From the NCBI GenBank assembly GCA_033558025.1, contig JAUCEF010000016.1:3596001-3660000 (forward strand): a stretch of DNA of 64,000 nt. Reading direction: 5' to 3'. Position 1 is the stretch's first letter; each line of letters starts with the position of its first letter. The position numbers and the translations under genes are program-made. This DNA is from Phytophthora sp. 'mugwort' (taxonomy: Eukaryota; Oomycota; Peronosporomycetes; Peronosporales; Peronosporaceae). This document shows positions 22,810-32,240 of the stretch, piece by piece. A model generated the notes under the pieces. The model searched no databases. It was not told where the DNA came from and saw only the letters and a list, made by a program, of their open reading frames with translations.

Positions 22810-23700
22810 GACTATATATATATTGTTTGTTCGTCTTTGCTTTGAATTTGCCTTGTTGGCTTCACGTCCGAATTTAATGCAGAACTTGCAGGCAACGGAG
22901 ATAACAACTGAAGTCTTTGGGTTTCGCTCTGTAACTTGGAGTCCAAATAGAATATCGTGACCTGGTTGAAACGGAGTCTGTAGACCAGCCGGTATTTTGA
23001 GCTCGACGTAGCCTCAGCAACGCCGCTGTCAGAGACTGTAAGTGGGCTCGATGAATGACTGGAGATTTGAAGACTGAGCTATCTAGGAAGTTCAGCGGTC
23101 ATTGCTGATTGGATATTCGTCCGTTGTGGCGCCCGTTTCCCAACAGTTGATCTCGAGATCTTGGCTCGTTGGTTTCACCTTGGTGCTGACACAATCTGCT
23201 GATCTCATGTAGAATGCCAATGGCATTAAAAAAAAGGTAAGCTGCGGGAATTCGGGCCAAATTCCCGCTATAAAAGTGGCCGGCATACGAGGGACGTTTT
23301 TCAGCAGCGAAGAATGCCCTGCAGCACCTACAAATCATTTGACTTGGCTAAAGTATCGTGTTGATATCCCACCTGTCGCAATAAGGAATCTTCAGATCTC
23401 ACAATTGATATCATAAAAGGGCATCCGCGCTTCGCTTAGCTGGCCCCCCGTGGTTCGCTTCGTTCGCGCTATGAAGATTGTACGTTCGGGTGAGTGCAAT
23501 ACGCGGCTTGCTGAGGAGCTCGGCGCTGGGTCCACCTCCGCAAATACCGCGCGTCCCTTCTTCGCGGGCTCCCCGCACGGGTTTGCTATGGCTACGCACA
23601 ATCGCACCCGCTCGTTTTAGTTGGTGCCCGGTAGCCTGACACTTAATTCAACCGGTTAAATAGTTATATCTACGGTTTTGCAGGGAAAATTATAGTTTTA
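22810..23700. other. No gene recognised
   Basis: The only feature seen is a GC-rich patch at about 23430-23620 with open but unrecognised frames on the minus strand. The rest is AT-rich DNA without coding signal. Confidence 0.5.
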
Positions 23701-23722
23701 TCTGCTGAACGAGGAATCCTGC

Positions 23723-24190
23723 GTGAAAAATGGCAGATGGCTTATTTTGGTAATTTGGAGATCCCAAGGTAGTCGTTTCTGTATACAAATGAGAGATTGC
23801 CAGGAAGGTTTTTATATTCCAACATCTTCGGCGGCCGCCGAGAGAAGTTGGCGATCGCATATATACAACTCATGTCTTCGAAATCGACTCAAACCGGAGG
23901 CTGTGCGAAGCTCATCGTTGTCTACTCTAATCGGATGGGGAGTGATGGAATGACTGATGTGGAATTTGATCTATTCAACACTAGTGAGCCCGAGAGACAA
24001 TGGGCAAGGCGGTACCAACTGCCCAACTATGAACGGCAGCGATAGTGTCACGAGCTCCACTGATTGGAAGATCAACGACAACGAAGATGAAGACTTTGAC
24101 GAAAGAACCCCACACTACACAGTAGATAACTCTTTGATTATTGCGATTCCGCAGACAAAAGAAGCATCGATCCCTCTTTTCGTTTTAGCT
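23723..24190 (+). pseudogene. hAT transposase C-terminal remnant
   Basis: YIPTSSAAAERSWRSHIYNS with CLRNRLKPEAV is the hAT C-terminal dimerisation motif (SSAAAERSWS...RNRL). It continues in a second frame as KLIVVYSNRMGSDGMTDVEF and then an acidic tail near 24090-24170. At least two frame changes are needed, and the N-terminal and catalytic parts are absent. Confidence 0.65.
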
Positions 24191-24199
24191 TAAGTTTAC

Positions 24200-25880
24200 A
24201 TTACATGAATGAACCTCGTTCTAACTTGTCCATAGCCTATGTGCTGGTTCCTGCCGTGCCTTTGAAAGACTGCTGTCAAACCCATTGGTTTTGCCACAGT
24301 TTATACTTAAATAATCTACTTAACGGACAGTCAAAATTGTTTTACGACCGCAAAACCAGCACTACCCGGTTATGAACCGACTGCGTCATCCATTCCGGGT
24401 GTGCTATTGACCGCATGTCAGACAGCGGTTTATATACAGTAATACCACCCTTTGGAGTAAAAAAGGCAGGTGTCGAGCGAGCGCAGCGAGCACCCTGCGG
24501 TTTGCAGTCCGTGTGAGTAGCACGCGGAGGCAGACCTCAGTCCAGCAGTGCTTTTTAGGCAAGCTCGGGCTCGTGTGCGAGCCGCAGCGGAGTTAGTGTT
24601 AGTTTTATCTACAGTGAAGATACAACAACTAGGCGCCAAAATTCTGCACGTGAGGTCGTTGTGTTGTGCACGTGTAGCGTGATGTATAGGCGGCAATACA
24701 TGCAACGCGCACAGTGTTTTTGCGTCATGTTGCATATACTAAATATGGAACTGCGAAATTATATCTTCCTCCGGGCTTGAAAGACTGTATTGATGGCCTA
24801 TCCAATCCTGTGACTATAGATGCTCGGTCAAATATAAAAATTTAAGAGAGAAAATTCGATACATTTACACAGAGATGGTACTGAGACGCCCATCCGTTCC
24901 GTAAAATGACCGCTCCCAATTTTAATCGGAGCTCCGTCCAACTTCGTCAATATGAAAGCATGTGGAACGCAAAGGGGCTCAAAATAAAGCCCAAAGCATG
25001 CCTGTGACGGTGGTGCTGTTTTATGATCCTAGTTCCGGCTGTATCCAGTTTAATATGCAGGTTAAGTTTGGCAGGATCCGTTCCGTTTAAATTTGAAACG
25101 GTGGTTTCGCTGTACTTTACTGAAACTTTGTCGTTTTTAGCGATTTTCGTGTGTTTGAAAAACGGGGACCAATAGGAGATCTTAACGCATCGATTGTAGC
25201 CGTCCGGGGGCCAATAGCTGGTCTAGGAAAAAAGTTGTGGTCCTCCGTCTGATTTTCGATGCAAACTTTTCCACCTGGAGGAAGTACTCGTCAGCCAGAA
25301 GGGGCCTACGATGGTCTTGAGTAATCGGGAGCAGTCGAGCTTGTTCTCGTAAGTTCTTAACGTTGCCTGTGATCGATTTCAAATAAGCGGGTCGAGAGGC
25401 ATGTTTTCGGTATACAAATATGCACTTTTTGGATCGCGAGACATGTTGTATATTCCTGTGTATGCACCTTTTGTATCCGTGCACTGGATCTGTACAAACA
25501 ATCCTCTCGTCCGTGATATCCTGATTAGTGATTCGCTCCAGGTAGAGAAACTAGATAGGCTCCCGTCGGCGATACAAAAGCAAGTTAAAATCTCTGGTTA
25601 GCGGTAATCAAATGCAAGGTTATTACTAACAGACGCTGTTAAATATTGTGAACATCATTTTCAACAGGACGGCCAATGAGTCCCACATTGCCTTTTGTTG
25701 TTTGCGACCCTGCTCCTAATTCCTCTCTGAATGCTCGCTGTACTGTTCGAAGCCCTGCCCTACTCTTGACGGCATTCCCATCGCATCAGCACTACAGTTT
25801 TTCCACAGTCGGGTGTTCCGACGTGGGGCTCATCTTCCTCGTCTCCCTCGCTTGCATCGTCACCTCCTAGCTCGCACTGG
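24200..25880. other. No gene recognised
   Basis: Short open frames occur (for example minus 25182-25484, 100 residues, basic) but none shows a motif I know. A GC-rich patch near 24470-24610 resembles that at 23430-23620 in composition. Confidence 0.4.
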
Positions 25881-25898
25881 GCATCGCCCATCCTGCGC

Positions 25899-26280
25899 TC
25901 AATGTGCCAGAGTCCTCGTCCGTGGGCTCGTAAACCAGGGGTTCTTCTCCTGTGGGTTCAACCGCTCATCTACAGACATCGGGTTAGAGGTATGAAGACA
26001 CGACAACACCGCCGTTAGCTCATCCGTAATTCCGTCTTCGACGTCCGGTTCCGCATACCCGCACGTATAGTAATCAAGAAGACATGTCTTCATCCAGCAA
26101 TTAGGAAAACTGATAGTAGGCACACCATTCCAGCTCTCAATGCTCCTTAGCACCGCTTGTAGCACGTCGATGTTTGGTCAAGTTTAGCGACGATGCTCAG
26201 GTCCATTGACGGGTCAGCTTCCAGCTTGTCGAGAGCCTGCTGAACCTGACGCCACCGATAGTGGTGTTTAAAGGCGACAA
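25899..26280 (-). pseudogene. Pogo/CENP-B type (DDE_1) transposase C-terminal remnant
   Basis: On the minus strand QQALDKLEADPSMDLS is followed by KLDQTS, then in another frame MLQAVLRSIESWNGVPTISF and PNCWMKTCLLDY. The run 'I.W..VP...I.NCW.KT.LL' is the hallmark end of DDE_1 transposases of the pogo group. The catalytic core is missing. A terminal-repeat-like motif at 26405-26445 lies just upstream. Confidence 0.65.
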
Positions 26281-26404
26281 TGATGCCAGTGTGGAGGGGT
26301 TGTCGTTTGCTTGTCGTGTGCCGGCGATCGGCGATGTGAATGTACCATTATTCTGGCACACTCCAATTTGTGATGACTCCAGTGAGTATTAATGTTGTAG
26401 CTAC

Positions 26405-26445
26405 CGAAGCTATCACAATCGAGAGGATTATCGGCTCTGATGTAC
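26405..26445 (-). repeat. Probable terminal repeat of the pogo-like element
   Basis: The reverse complement reads CCTCTCGATTGTGATAG into the element and resembles 2217-2262 on the plus strand. It lies about 125 bases upstream of the transposase remnant. Confidence 0.4.
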
Positions 26446-26580
26446 CTCAACCTCAAAACACAGCCGCTGCGCGCTCGATAGTCTCGTGTGGGTGGATATG
26501 ATTTGAGCTTGTTGGCGAAGCAATGCAGGTTTATCTGCACCCAGAAACGCGTAGTTTTTTTACTCATTAGGTGGTGTTTG

Positions 26581-26611
26581 CAGTGCAAATTGCACAGTGC
26601 AAATTGCACTG
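26581..26611. repeat. Tandem palindromic motif upstream of PAP 1
   Basis: The 14-base unit CAGTGCAAATTGCA occurs twice in a row and is closed by CTG, so each half contains the near-palindrome TGCAAATTGCA. It lies 149 bases before the phosphatase ATG at 26760 and could be a protein-binding site or a transposon footprint. Confidence 0.5.
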
Positions 26612-26759
26612 TCCTGGTCGAGATCGATTTCTGGATGTGAAGCAGATGCTACATCAATGATGTAACATCATGCTAGGCCCAACATCAAAGCAAAGCCACT
26701 TGTGCTTTTGAGCGCAAGAACGACTCTCTCTCAAATCTGCAAGCCAAAGAAATTGATCC

Positions 26760-28421
26760 ATGAGGACTCGCGTAATATTCCAACTCACCGTGACCGCGAG
26801 CGCCATGTGCTCCGTCACGACCGCCAAGTCTACCGGCTTTAAAGCCCTCATTAAGAACTTTTTCAGCGACGACGACGCCACTGGATCAACAGCCAATGCC
26901 GATCAAACTAATACGGATGACAGAACGTGTATATACGAGTGGTCGTCACTGAGTTGCCAGCCCGCTGACAAGTGCTCGATCCAATACCAGTTCGGCGATG
27001 TCACGCCGTCTCAGGCCTGTCGCGTGACGGACTCGGGCGACCACACGAAGATACCACAACAGTTCCATCTGGCCTTTGCCGGTGAAGAGGCTGGCACAGG
27101 CATGGCAATCTCCTGGGCTTCGTTCGGCCTCGAGGAGTCTCCTGCTGTGTGGATCGGCTCCAGCGAGGCCAAAGTGGCTCTAGTGAAGGACGCGAAGATC
27201 GAGATCAAGACGTACTACAAGGACAAAAGATACGAACTGTACAACTACCACGCGGTTGTGAGTGGACTGGAGCCGAATACGGAGTATTTCTACAAGGTGG
27301 GGAGCGCTACAAAGACTAAGTTCCAAAGCGCTGTGAGCTCGTTCAAGACGGCGCGAGAAAGTGGCGACGAGAGTCCGTTTGTTGTCGCTGTGTACGGAGA
27401 CATGGGAACGGAGGCGAACTCGGTGGCATCCAACAAGTACGTGAACGACCTGGTAGGTAAGGTGGACTTCATCTACCACCTGGGCGACATCTCGTACGCA
27501 GACAACGATTTCCTGACTGCTAAGACCGCGTTCGGTTTCTTTTACGAGGAGATTTTTAACAAGTTCATGAACTCGCTGACGAACGTCATGCGTCATATGG
27601 CGTACATGGTTGTGGTGGGCAACCACGAGGCCGAGTGCCACTCGCCAACGTGTCTGCTTTCTGATAGTAAGAAGGACCAGCTCGGTAACTACTCGGCCTT
27701 TAACGCTCGCTTCCGGATGCCTTCACCTGAGAGCGGTGGCGCTCTGAACATGTGGTACTCGTTCGACTACGCCTCGGTGCACTTCACGACCATTTCGTCC
27801 GAGACGGACTTCCCGAACGCCCCTAGCAATGCGTACTACACGAAGCGCACGTACGGGAACTTTGGCAACCAGTTGGCATGGCTAGAAGCCGATCTGAAGG
27901 CTGCTCATGCCAACCGGGCGACTGTGCCCTGGATTGTTGTTGGCATGCACCGACCTCTGTATACTCTTCGTTCTTGCGACGCCGATGGTGTGCCCACTGA
28001 CGACTACGAGTCGCTGAAGGTGCAGAAGGCGTTTGAGAAACTCCTCATCAAGTACAAAGTGGATCTGGTGTACCAGGGCCACGTGCACGCATACGAGCGG
28101 CACTATCCGACGGCGAATAGCAAGGCCATCATGCACGGCGTGTCGAAAGATGGCAAGACGTACAAGAATCCGAAGGCTCCCGTGCACGTTATCGCGGGTA
28201 TTGCTGGTAACTCGGAGGGGTTGTACCAGTTCAAGAACCCTCCGTCCCCGAAGTGGCTGGCCCTGATGGACAACGAGCACTATGGTATTACGACACTCAC
28301 CGTGACCCCGACGAACCTTACGATCACGATGATTGAGGCTGCCACCGAGACGGTGTATGACGAGTTCTCTATCATTAAGATATCATCAGCTAGTCAAAGC
28401 CAAACTCAAATTGAGAAGTAA
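26760..28421 (+). CDS. Secreted purple acid phosphatase (copy 1)
   Basis: This 553-residue metallophosphoesterase of the purple acid phosphatase family hydrolyses phosphate esters at a binuclear metal centre, probably outside the cell or in the vacuole. Residues 1-23 look like a signal peptide (MRTRVIFQLTVTASAMCSVTTA). A fibronectin-like N-terminal domain follows (about 100-200), then the metallophosphatase domain. All five metal-binding motifs are present: GDMG (Asp214), GDISY (Asp243, Tyr246), GNHE (Asn288, His289), VVGMH (His397) and GHVH (His441, His443). It is intact and intronless. From base 26795 to 67 bases past the stop it is repeated in inverted orientation as the convergent copy 2, with one amino-acid difference seen (Asn51 here, Ser there). 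Its leader and upstream DNA differ from copy 2. Confidence 0.95.
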   Translation: MRTRVIFQLTVTASAMCSVTTAKSTGFKALIKNFFSDDDATGSTANADQTNTDDRTCIYEWSSLSCQPADKCSIQYQFGDVTPSQACRVTDSGDHTKIPQQFHLAFAGEEAGTGMAISWASFGLEESPAVWIGSSEAKVALVKDAKIEIKTYYKDKRYELYNYHAVVSGLEPNTEYFYKVGSATKTKFQSAVSSFKTARESGDESPFVVAVYGDMGTEANSVASNKYVNDLVGKVDFIYHLGDISYADNDFLTAKTAFGFFYEEIFNKFMNSLTNVMRHMAYMVVVGNHEAECHSPTCLLSDSKKDQLGNYSAFNARFRMPSPESGGALNMWYSFDYASVHFTTISSETDFPNAPSNAYYTKRTYGNFGNQLAWLEADLKAAHANRATVPWIVVGMHRPLYTLRSCDADGVPTDDYESLKVQKAFEKLLIKYKVDLVYQGHVHAYERHYPTANSKAIMHGVSKDGKTYKNPKAPVHVIAGIAGNSEGLYQFKNPPSPKWLALMDNEHYGITTLTVTPTNLTITMIEAATETVYDEFSIIKISSASQSQTQIEK

Positions 28422-28488
28422 GCACGTTCTAAGTAGTCTTTCCAGCGAGCTTTATACTAGTTTTTATTGAATTGCTTGGTCAGCGATG
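26795..28488 (+). repeat. Left arm of a 1694-base inverted repeat
   Basis: It is homologous to 28785-30478 on the other strand. Similarity starts sharply inside the signal-peptide codons (at the last base before GCGAGCGCC) and ends at CAGCGATG, 67 bases after the stop codon. One substitution was noticed (AAT against AGT at codon 51). Confidence 0.9.
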
Positions 28489-28784
28489 GCAGTCTTGATT
28501 CATTTCTTTTGTTCAATTCGCGAGCATCGCAGTCATTTATTTAAGCTGTGAAACATTGTCAATGGCATTCAGACTTGGATTTACTCCGCCATATTAATTG
28601 ACCGTCAAAGCATCCATATCTCGAAATTCTTGTAGTGCAAGGAAGGATAAAGCGCAGGTCAATGAACAAACAATTAGCAACGGCGTTGGCTTTTGCCGGT
28701 GAATTCTCGCACGTTAATTTCGATCATCAACACTGATAAATCTTACTTAATGTTACTACAAGAATTAACTTGCTACCGGCATTA
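28489..28784. other. Unique spacer between the inverted arms
   Basis: These 296 bases lie between the two convergent genes. There is no open frame or repeat of note. Confidence 0.6.
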
Positions 28785-30478
28785 CATCGCTGACCAAGCA
28801 ATTCAATAAAAACTAGTATAAAGCTCGCTGGAAAGACTACTTAGAACGTGCTTACTTCTCAATTTGAGTTTGGCTTTGACTAGCTGATGATATCTTAATG
28901 ATAGAGAACTCGTCATACACCGTCTCGGTGGCAGCCTCAATCATCGTGATCGTAAGGTTCGTCGGGGTCACGGTGAGTGTCGTAATACCATAGTGCTCGT
29001 TGTCCATCAGGGCCAGCCACTTCGGGGACGGAGGGTTCTTGAACTGGTACAACCCCTCCGAGTTACCAGCAATACCCGCGATAACGTGCACGGGAGCCTT
29101 CGGATTCTTGTACGTCTTGCCATCTTTCGACACGCCGTGCATGATGGCCTTGCTATTCGCCGTCGGATAGTGCCGCTCGTATGCGTGCACGTGGCCCTGG
29201 TACACCAGATCCACTTTGTACTTGATGAGGAGTTTCTCAAACGCCTTCTGCACCTTCAGCGACTCGTAGTCGTCAGTGGGCACACCATCGGCGTCGCAAG
29301 AACGAAGAGTATACAGAGGTCGGTGCATGCCAACAACAATCCAGGGCACAGTCGCCCGGTTGGCATGAGCAGCCTTCAGATCGGCTTCTAGCCATGCCAA
29401 CTGGTTGCCAAAGTTCCCGTACGTGCGCTTCGTGTAGTACGCATTGCTAGGGGCGTTCGGGAAGTCCGTCTCGGACGAAATGGTCGTGAAGTGCACCGAG
29501 GCGTAGTCGAACGAGTACCACATGTTCAGAGCGCCACCGCTCTCAGGTGAAGGCATCCGGAAGCGAGCGTTAAAGGCCGAGTAGTTACCGAGCTGGTCCT
29601 TCTTACTATCAGAAAGCAGACACGTTGGCGAGTGGCACTCGGCCTCGTGGTTGCCCACCACAACCATGTACGCCATATGACGCATGACGTTCGTCAGCGA
29701 GTTCATGAACTTGTTAAAAATCTCCTCGTAAAAGAAACCGAACGCGGTCTTAGCAGTCAGGAAATCGTTGTCTGCGTACGAGATGTCGCCCAGGTGGTAG
29801 ATGAAGTCCACCTTACCTACCAGGTCGTTCACGTACTTGTTGGATGCCACCGAGTTCGCCTCCGTTCCCATGTCTCCGTACACAGCGACAACAAACGGAC
29901 TCTCGTCGCCACTTTCTCGCGCCGTCTTGAACGAGCTCACAGCGCTTTGGAACTTAGTCTTTGTAGCGCTCCCCACCTTGTAGAAATACTCCGTATTCGG
30001 CTCCAGTCCACTCACAACCGCGTGGTAGTTGTACAGTTCGTATCTTTTGTCCTTGTAGTACGTCTTGATCTCGATCTTCGCGTCCTTCACTAGAGCCACT
30101 TTGGCCTCGCTGGAGCCGATCCACACAGCAGGAGACTCCTCGAGGCCGAACGAAGCCCAGGAGATTGCCATGCCTGTGCCAGCCTCTTCACCGGCAAAGG
30201 CCAGATGGAACTGTTGTGGTATCTTCGTGTGGTCGCCCGAGTCCGTCACGCGACAGGCCTGAGACGGCGTGACATCGCCGAACTGGTATTGGATCGAGCA
30301 CTTGTCAGCGGGCTGGCAACTCAGTGACGACCACTCGTATATACACGTTCTGTCATCCGTACTAGTTTGATCGGCATTGGCTGTTGATCCAGTGGCGTCG
30401 TCGTCGCTGAAAAAGTTCTTAATGAGGGCTTTAAAGCCGGTAGACTTGGCGGTCGTGACGGAGCACATGGCGCTCGCG
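28785..30478 (-). repeat. Right arm of the 1694-base inverted repeat
   Basis: It mirrors 26795-28488. Outside both ends the sequences share no visible similarity. Confidence 0.9.
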
Positions 30479-30513
30479 ACCACCGCGAGGTTGACTGCGA
30501 CCAGCGTTCGCAT
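28852..30513 (-). CDS. Secreted purple acid phosphatase (copy 2)
   Basis: This 553-residue protein is identical to copy 1 from about residue 13 on, as far as I could see, except Ser51, and has the same five metal-binding motifs. I place the start at ATG 30513 (MRTLVAVNLAVVASAMCSVT). The frame is open further up to an ATG at 30642, but starting at 30513 gives the same length as copy 1 and a proper signal peptide, and a core-promoter-like sequence lies between the two ATGs at 30559-30576. The leader codons before GCGAGC differ from copy 1 in sequence while keeping a hydrophobic core. The two genes face each other with 430 bases between stops. Confidence 0.93.
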   Translation of the reverse strand: MRTLVAVNLAVVASAMCSVTTAKSTGFKALIKNFFSDDDATGSTANADQTSTDDRTCIYEWSSLSCQPADKCSIQYQFGDVTPSQACRVTDSGDHTKIPQQFHLAFAGEEAGTGMAISWASFGLEESPAVWIGSSEAKVALVKDAKIEIKTYYKDKRYELYNYHAVVSGLEPNTEYFYKVGSATKTKFQSAVSSFKTARESGDESPFVVAVYGDMGTEANSVASNKYVNDLVGKVDFIYHLGDISYADNDFLTAKTAFGFFYEEIFNKFMNSLTNVMRHMAYMVVVGNHEAECHSPTCLLSDSKKDQLGNYSAFNARFRMPSPESGGALNMWYSFDYASVHFTTISSETDFPNAPSNAYYTKRTYGNFGNQLAWLEADLKAAHANRATVPWIVVGMHRPLYTLRSCDADGVPTDDYESLKVQKAFEKLLIKYKVDLVYQGHVHAYERHYPTANSKAIMHGVSKDGKTYKNPKAPVHVIAGIAGNSEGLYQFKNPPSPKWLALMDNEHYGITTLTVTPTNLTITMIEAATETVYDEFSIIKISSASQSQTQIEK

Positions 30514-30558
30514 CACTCCAATTAGTGGTACTTTGTCGGCGATTTCGTGTCGTCTAGT

Positions 30559-30576
30559 TGGCAAAAATGCTAATGT
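30559..30576 (-). promoter_or_regulatory. Core-promoter-like element of PAP copy 2
   Basis: The minus strand reads ACATTAGCATTTTTGCC, an initiator-like ACATT followed by CATTTTTGCC, 46-63 bases before the ATG at 30513. It is weaker than the elements at 19115 and 41061. Confidence 0.45.
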
Positions 30577-30699
30577 CGATCCGTCCTTTAGAGAGTCACA
30601 CTGGTTGTTTGAGGTCACGTCAATGAGGTGCAGGGGTCCCATCCAACAAGCAATCCCTGTAACACGACGGCCCCTTTTTGTCGACGAGTAAGGCCCAAC

Positions 30700-32240
30700 G
30701 AGAGGGCAAGGTTACCCCGCAAAGCGACGATAATCTCGCAAAACAAACCAACAGGATGGTGCGGGCTGCAATACTGTGAACTGTAACTTGGACTCGATCG
30801 TCAACTTACATTAAAATAGCAGCCGTCTAGGATGTTGCATACTGTGGCCAAGTGATGGAGTTCAGCACTGATGGACAGCCTCTTTTTCTGTTCGCCTAAG
30901 TTCTGTACGACCAGCTGGAAGCCCAGCACGCATCAGAAATAAGTAAGGGACATCGAAATGCATGTACACTGCATCGGGCCAATTTTCAAGAGCGGAACGC
31001 CTTTTGCCTGCATGTTGCCCTTCGACGAGCTCGACGATTCAAAGATGGATAGACGTGGTAGTTGCTTTCTCCCCACCGCACCTGGTAGTTTTCGGTCGTA
31101 ACTACATGTACTGTCAATTCTGTCTGTCCATGGTAATATTTAATATCACATAATGTAATATTCACTTAATATCACAGTTCTCTTGTTTTGTTTACCTGTG
31201 CTTTTTAATATATATGGAACAATGAACCACGGGTTTCACTAACTAGTACAGGTTTACCAGATCTGTAAAGTATACCTCCGTTTTCCTCTCCGATGGCGAC
31301 AATACCGTAGGTAATGGTAAAACTCGGTATTATAAATTATTATAATTTGTAATCATTGTCGTCGAGATTATCAGAGGCGTCTGGAGAGAGGATGAGAATT
31401 GTCTAAGCATGCATTTATTAATACGGTATGTGCAAGATATCCAGGATAGCAACGGCGGCGAATGTCGTTCCCGTGACTTCTCGTAAATGATCACGACTCT
31501 GGTGGGATCCCTCTTGGTTCCTGTTGGAGGAACGCGAGGCATGCATGTATAGTACTGGTAGGCGAATGCACCACAATAGACGACCGGCAGCTATTGCCGC
31601 AAGCATCGCTGTCTTGACTTTGTGCTCCTGACAGTACTCTCCTGTCATCATTTAAAAACTCCAACTCACTCCACTGAACGAGTATAGTGGTTATTTTACT
31701 CCAAGCATTGACTAGGCTACAGACATGACAACGTAGAAGAACATCTCGTATAATAAGCTCTCAATCCGACCTCATATCATAGCCCGCACCCCTATCCTGT
31801 CTTGGTCGCCGATGGATGCCCCTAACGCTGGCCACTGATGACAGTATCGAGTGTCTACAGTAATTTGAGGGGTAGTGACCATTGGAGGCAAGCGGTTGCG
31901 AGCGCGCGTTGCCGTAACAAACCGCGCGGGGAGATTACGAAGCAAGGCAGATCGGTCCTGTAGTATTGGCGAATGTACGCTCAGACCTGAGCATTCCAAC
32001 GAGCCGAGCATTGTAGCGACCGAACTTAGAACATTTTTCTCGCAGGAACGCAGCGGAGCAAGGCAAACTCCCCCGATGACATCCGTTTCAGAGAGGAGCT
32101 CAAATCCCATAATGCAGTTGATAAATTTCCATTTAAACTTGACTTTATTGATGTGCAGTTGTCTACCCCGACAGAAGTAGGCTGTGAACGCATGGTGAAC
32201 ATTGCTTTTGTTCTGTATTGCCAGCAACGTTACCGAGTCT
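30700..32240. other. No gene recognised
   Basis: Intergenic DNA, AT-rich at 31130-31380. Short frames on both strands show no known motif. Confidence 0.5.

Noticed and set aside
29632..30093. Plus-strand frames antisense to PAP copy 2, and minus frames antisense to copy 1
   Set aside because: They appear twice only because the inverted repeat duplicates them. They are shadows of the phosphatase codons.
28852..30642. 596-residue version of PAP copy 2 starting at 30642
   Set aside because: The extra 43 residues lack a signal peptide, span a core-promoter-like element and have no match in copy 1. The start at 30513 gives the same 553-residue length.
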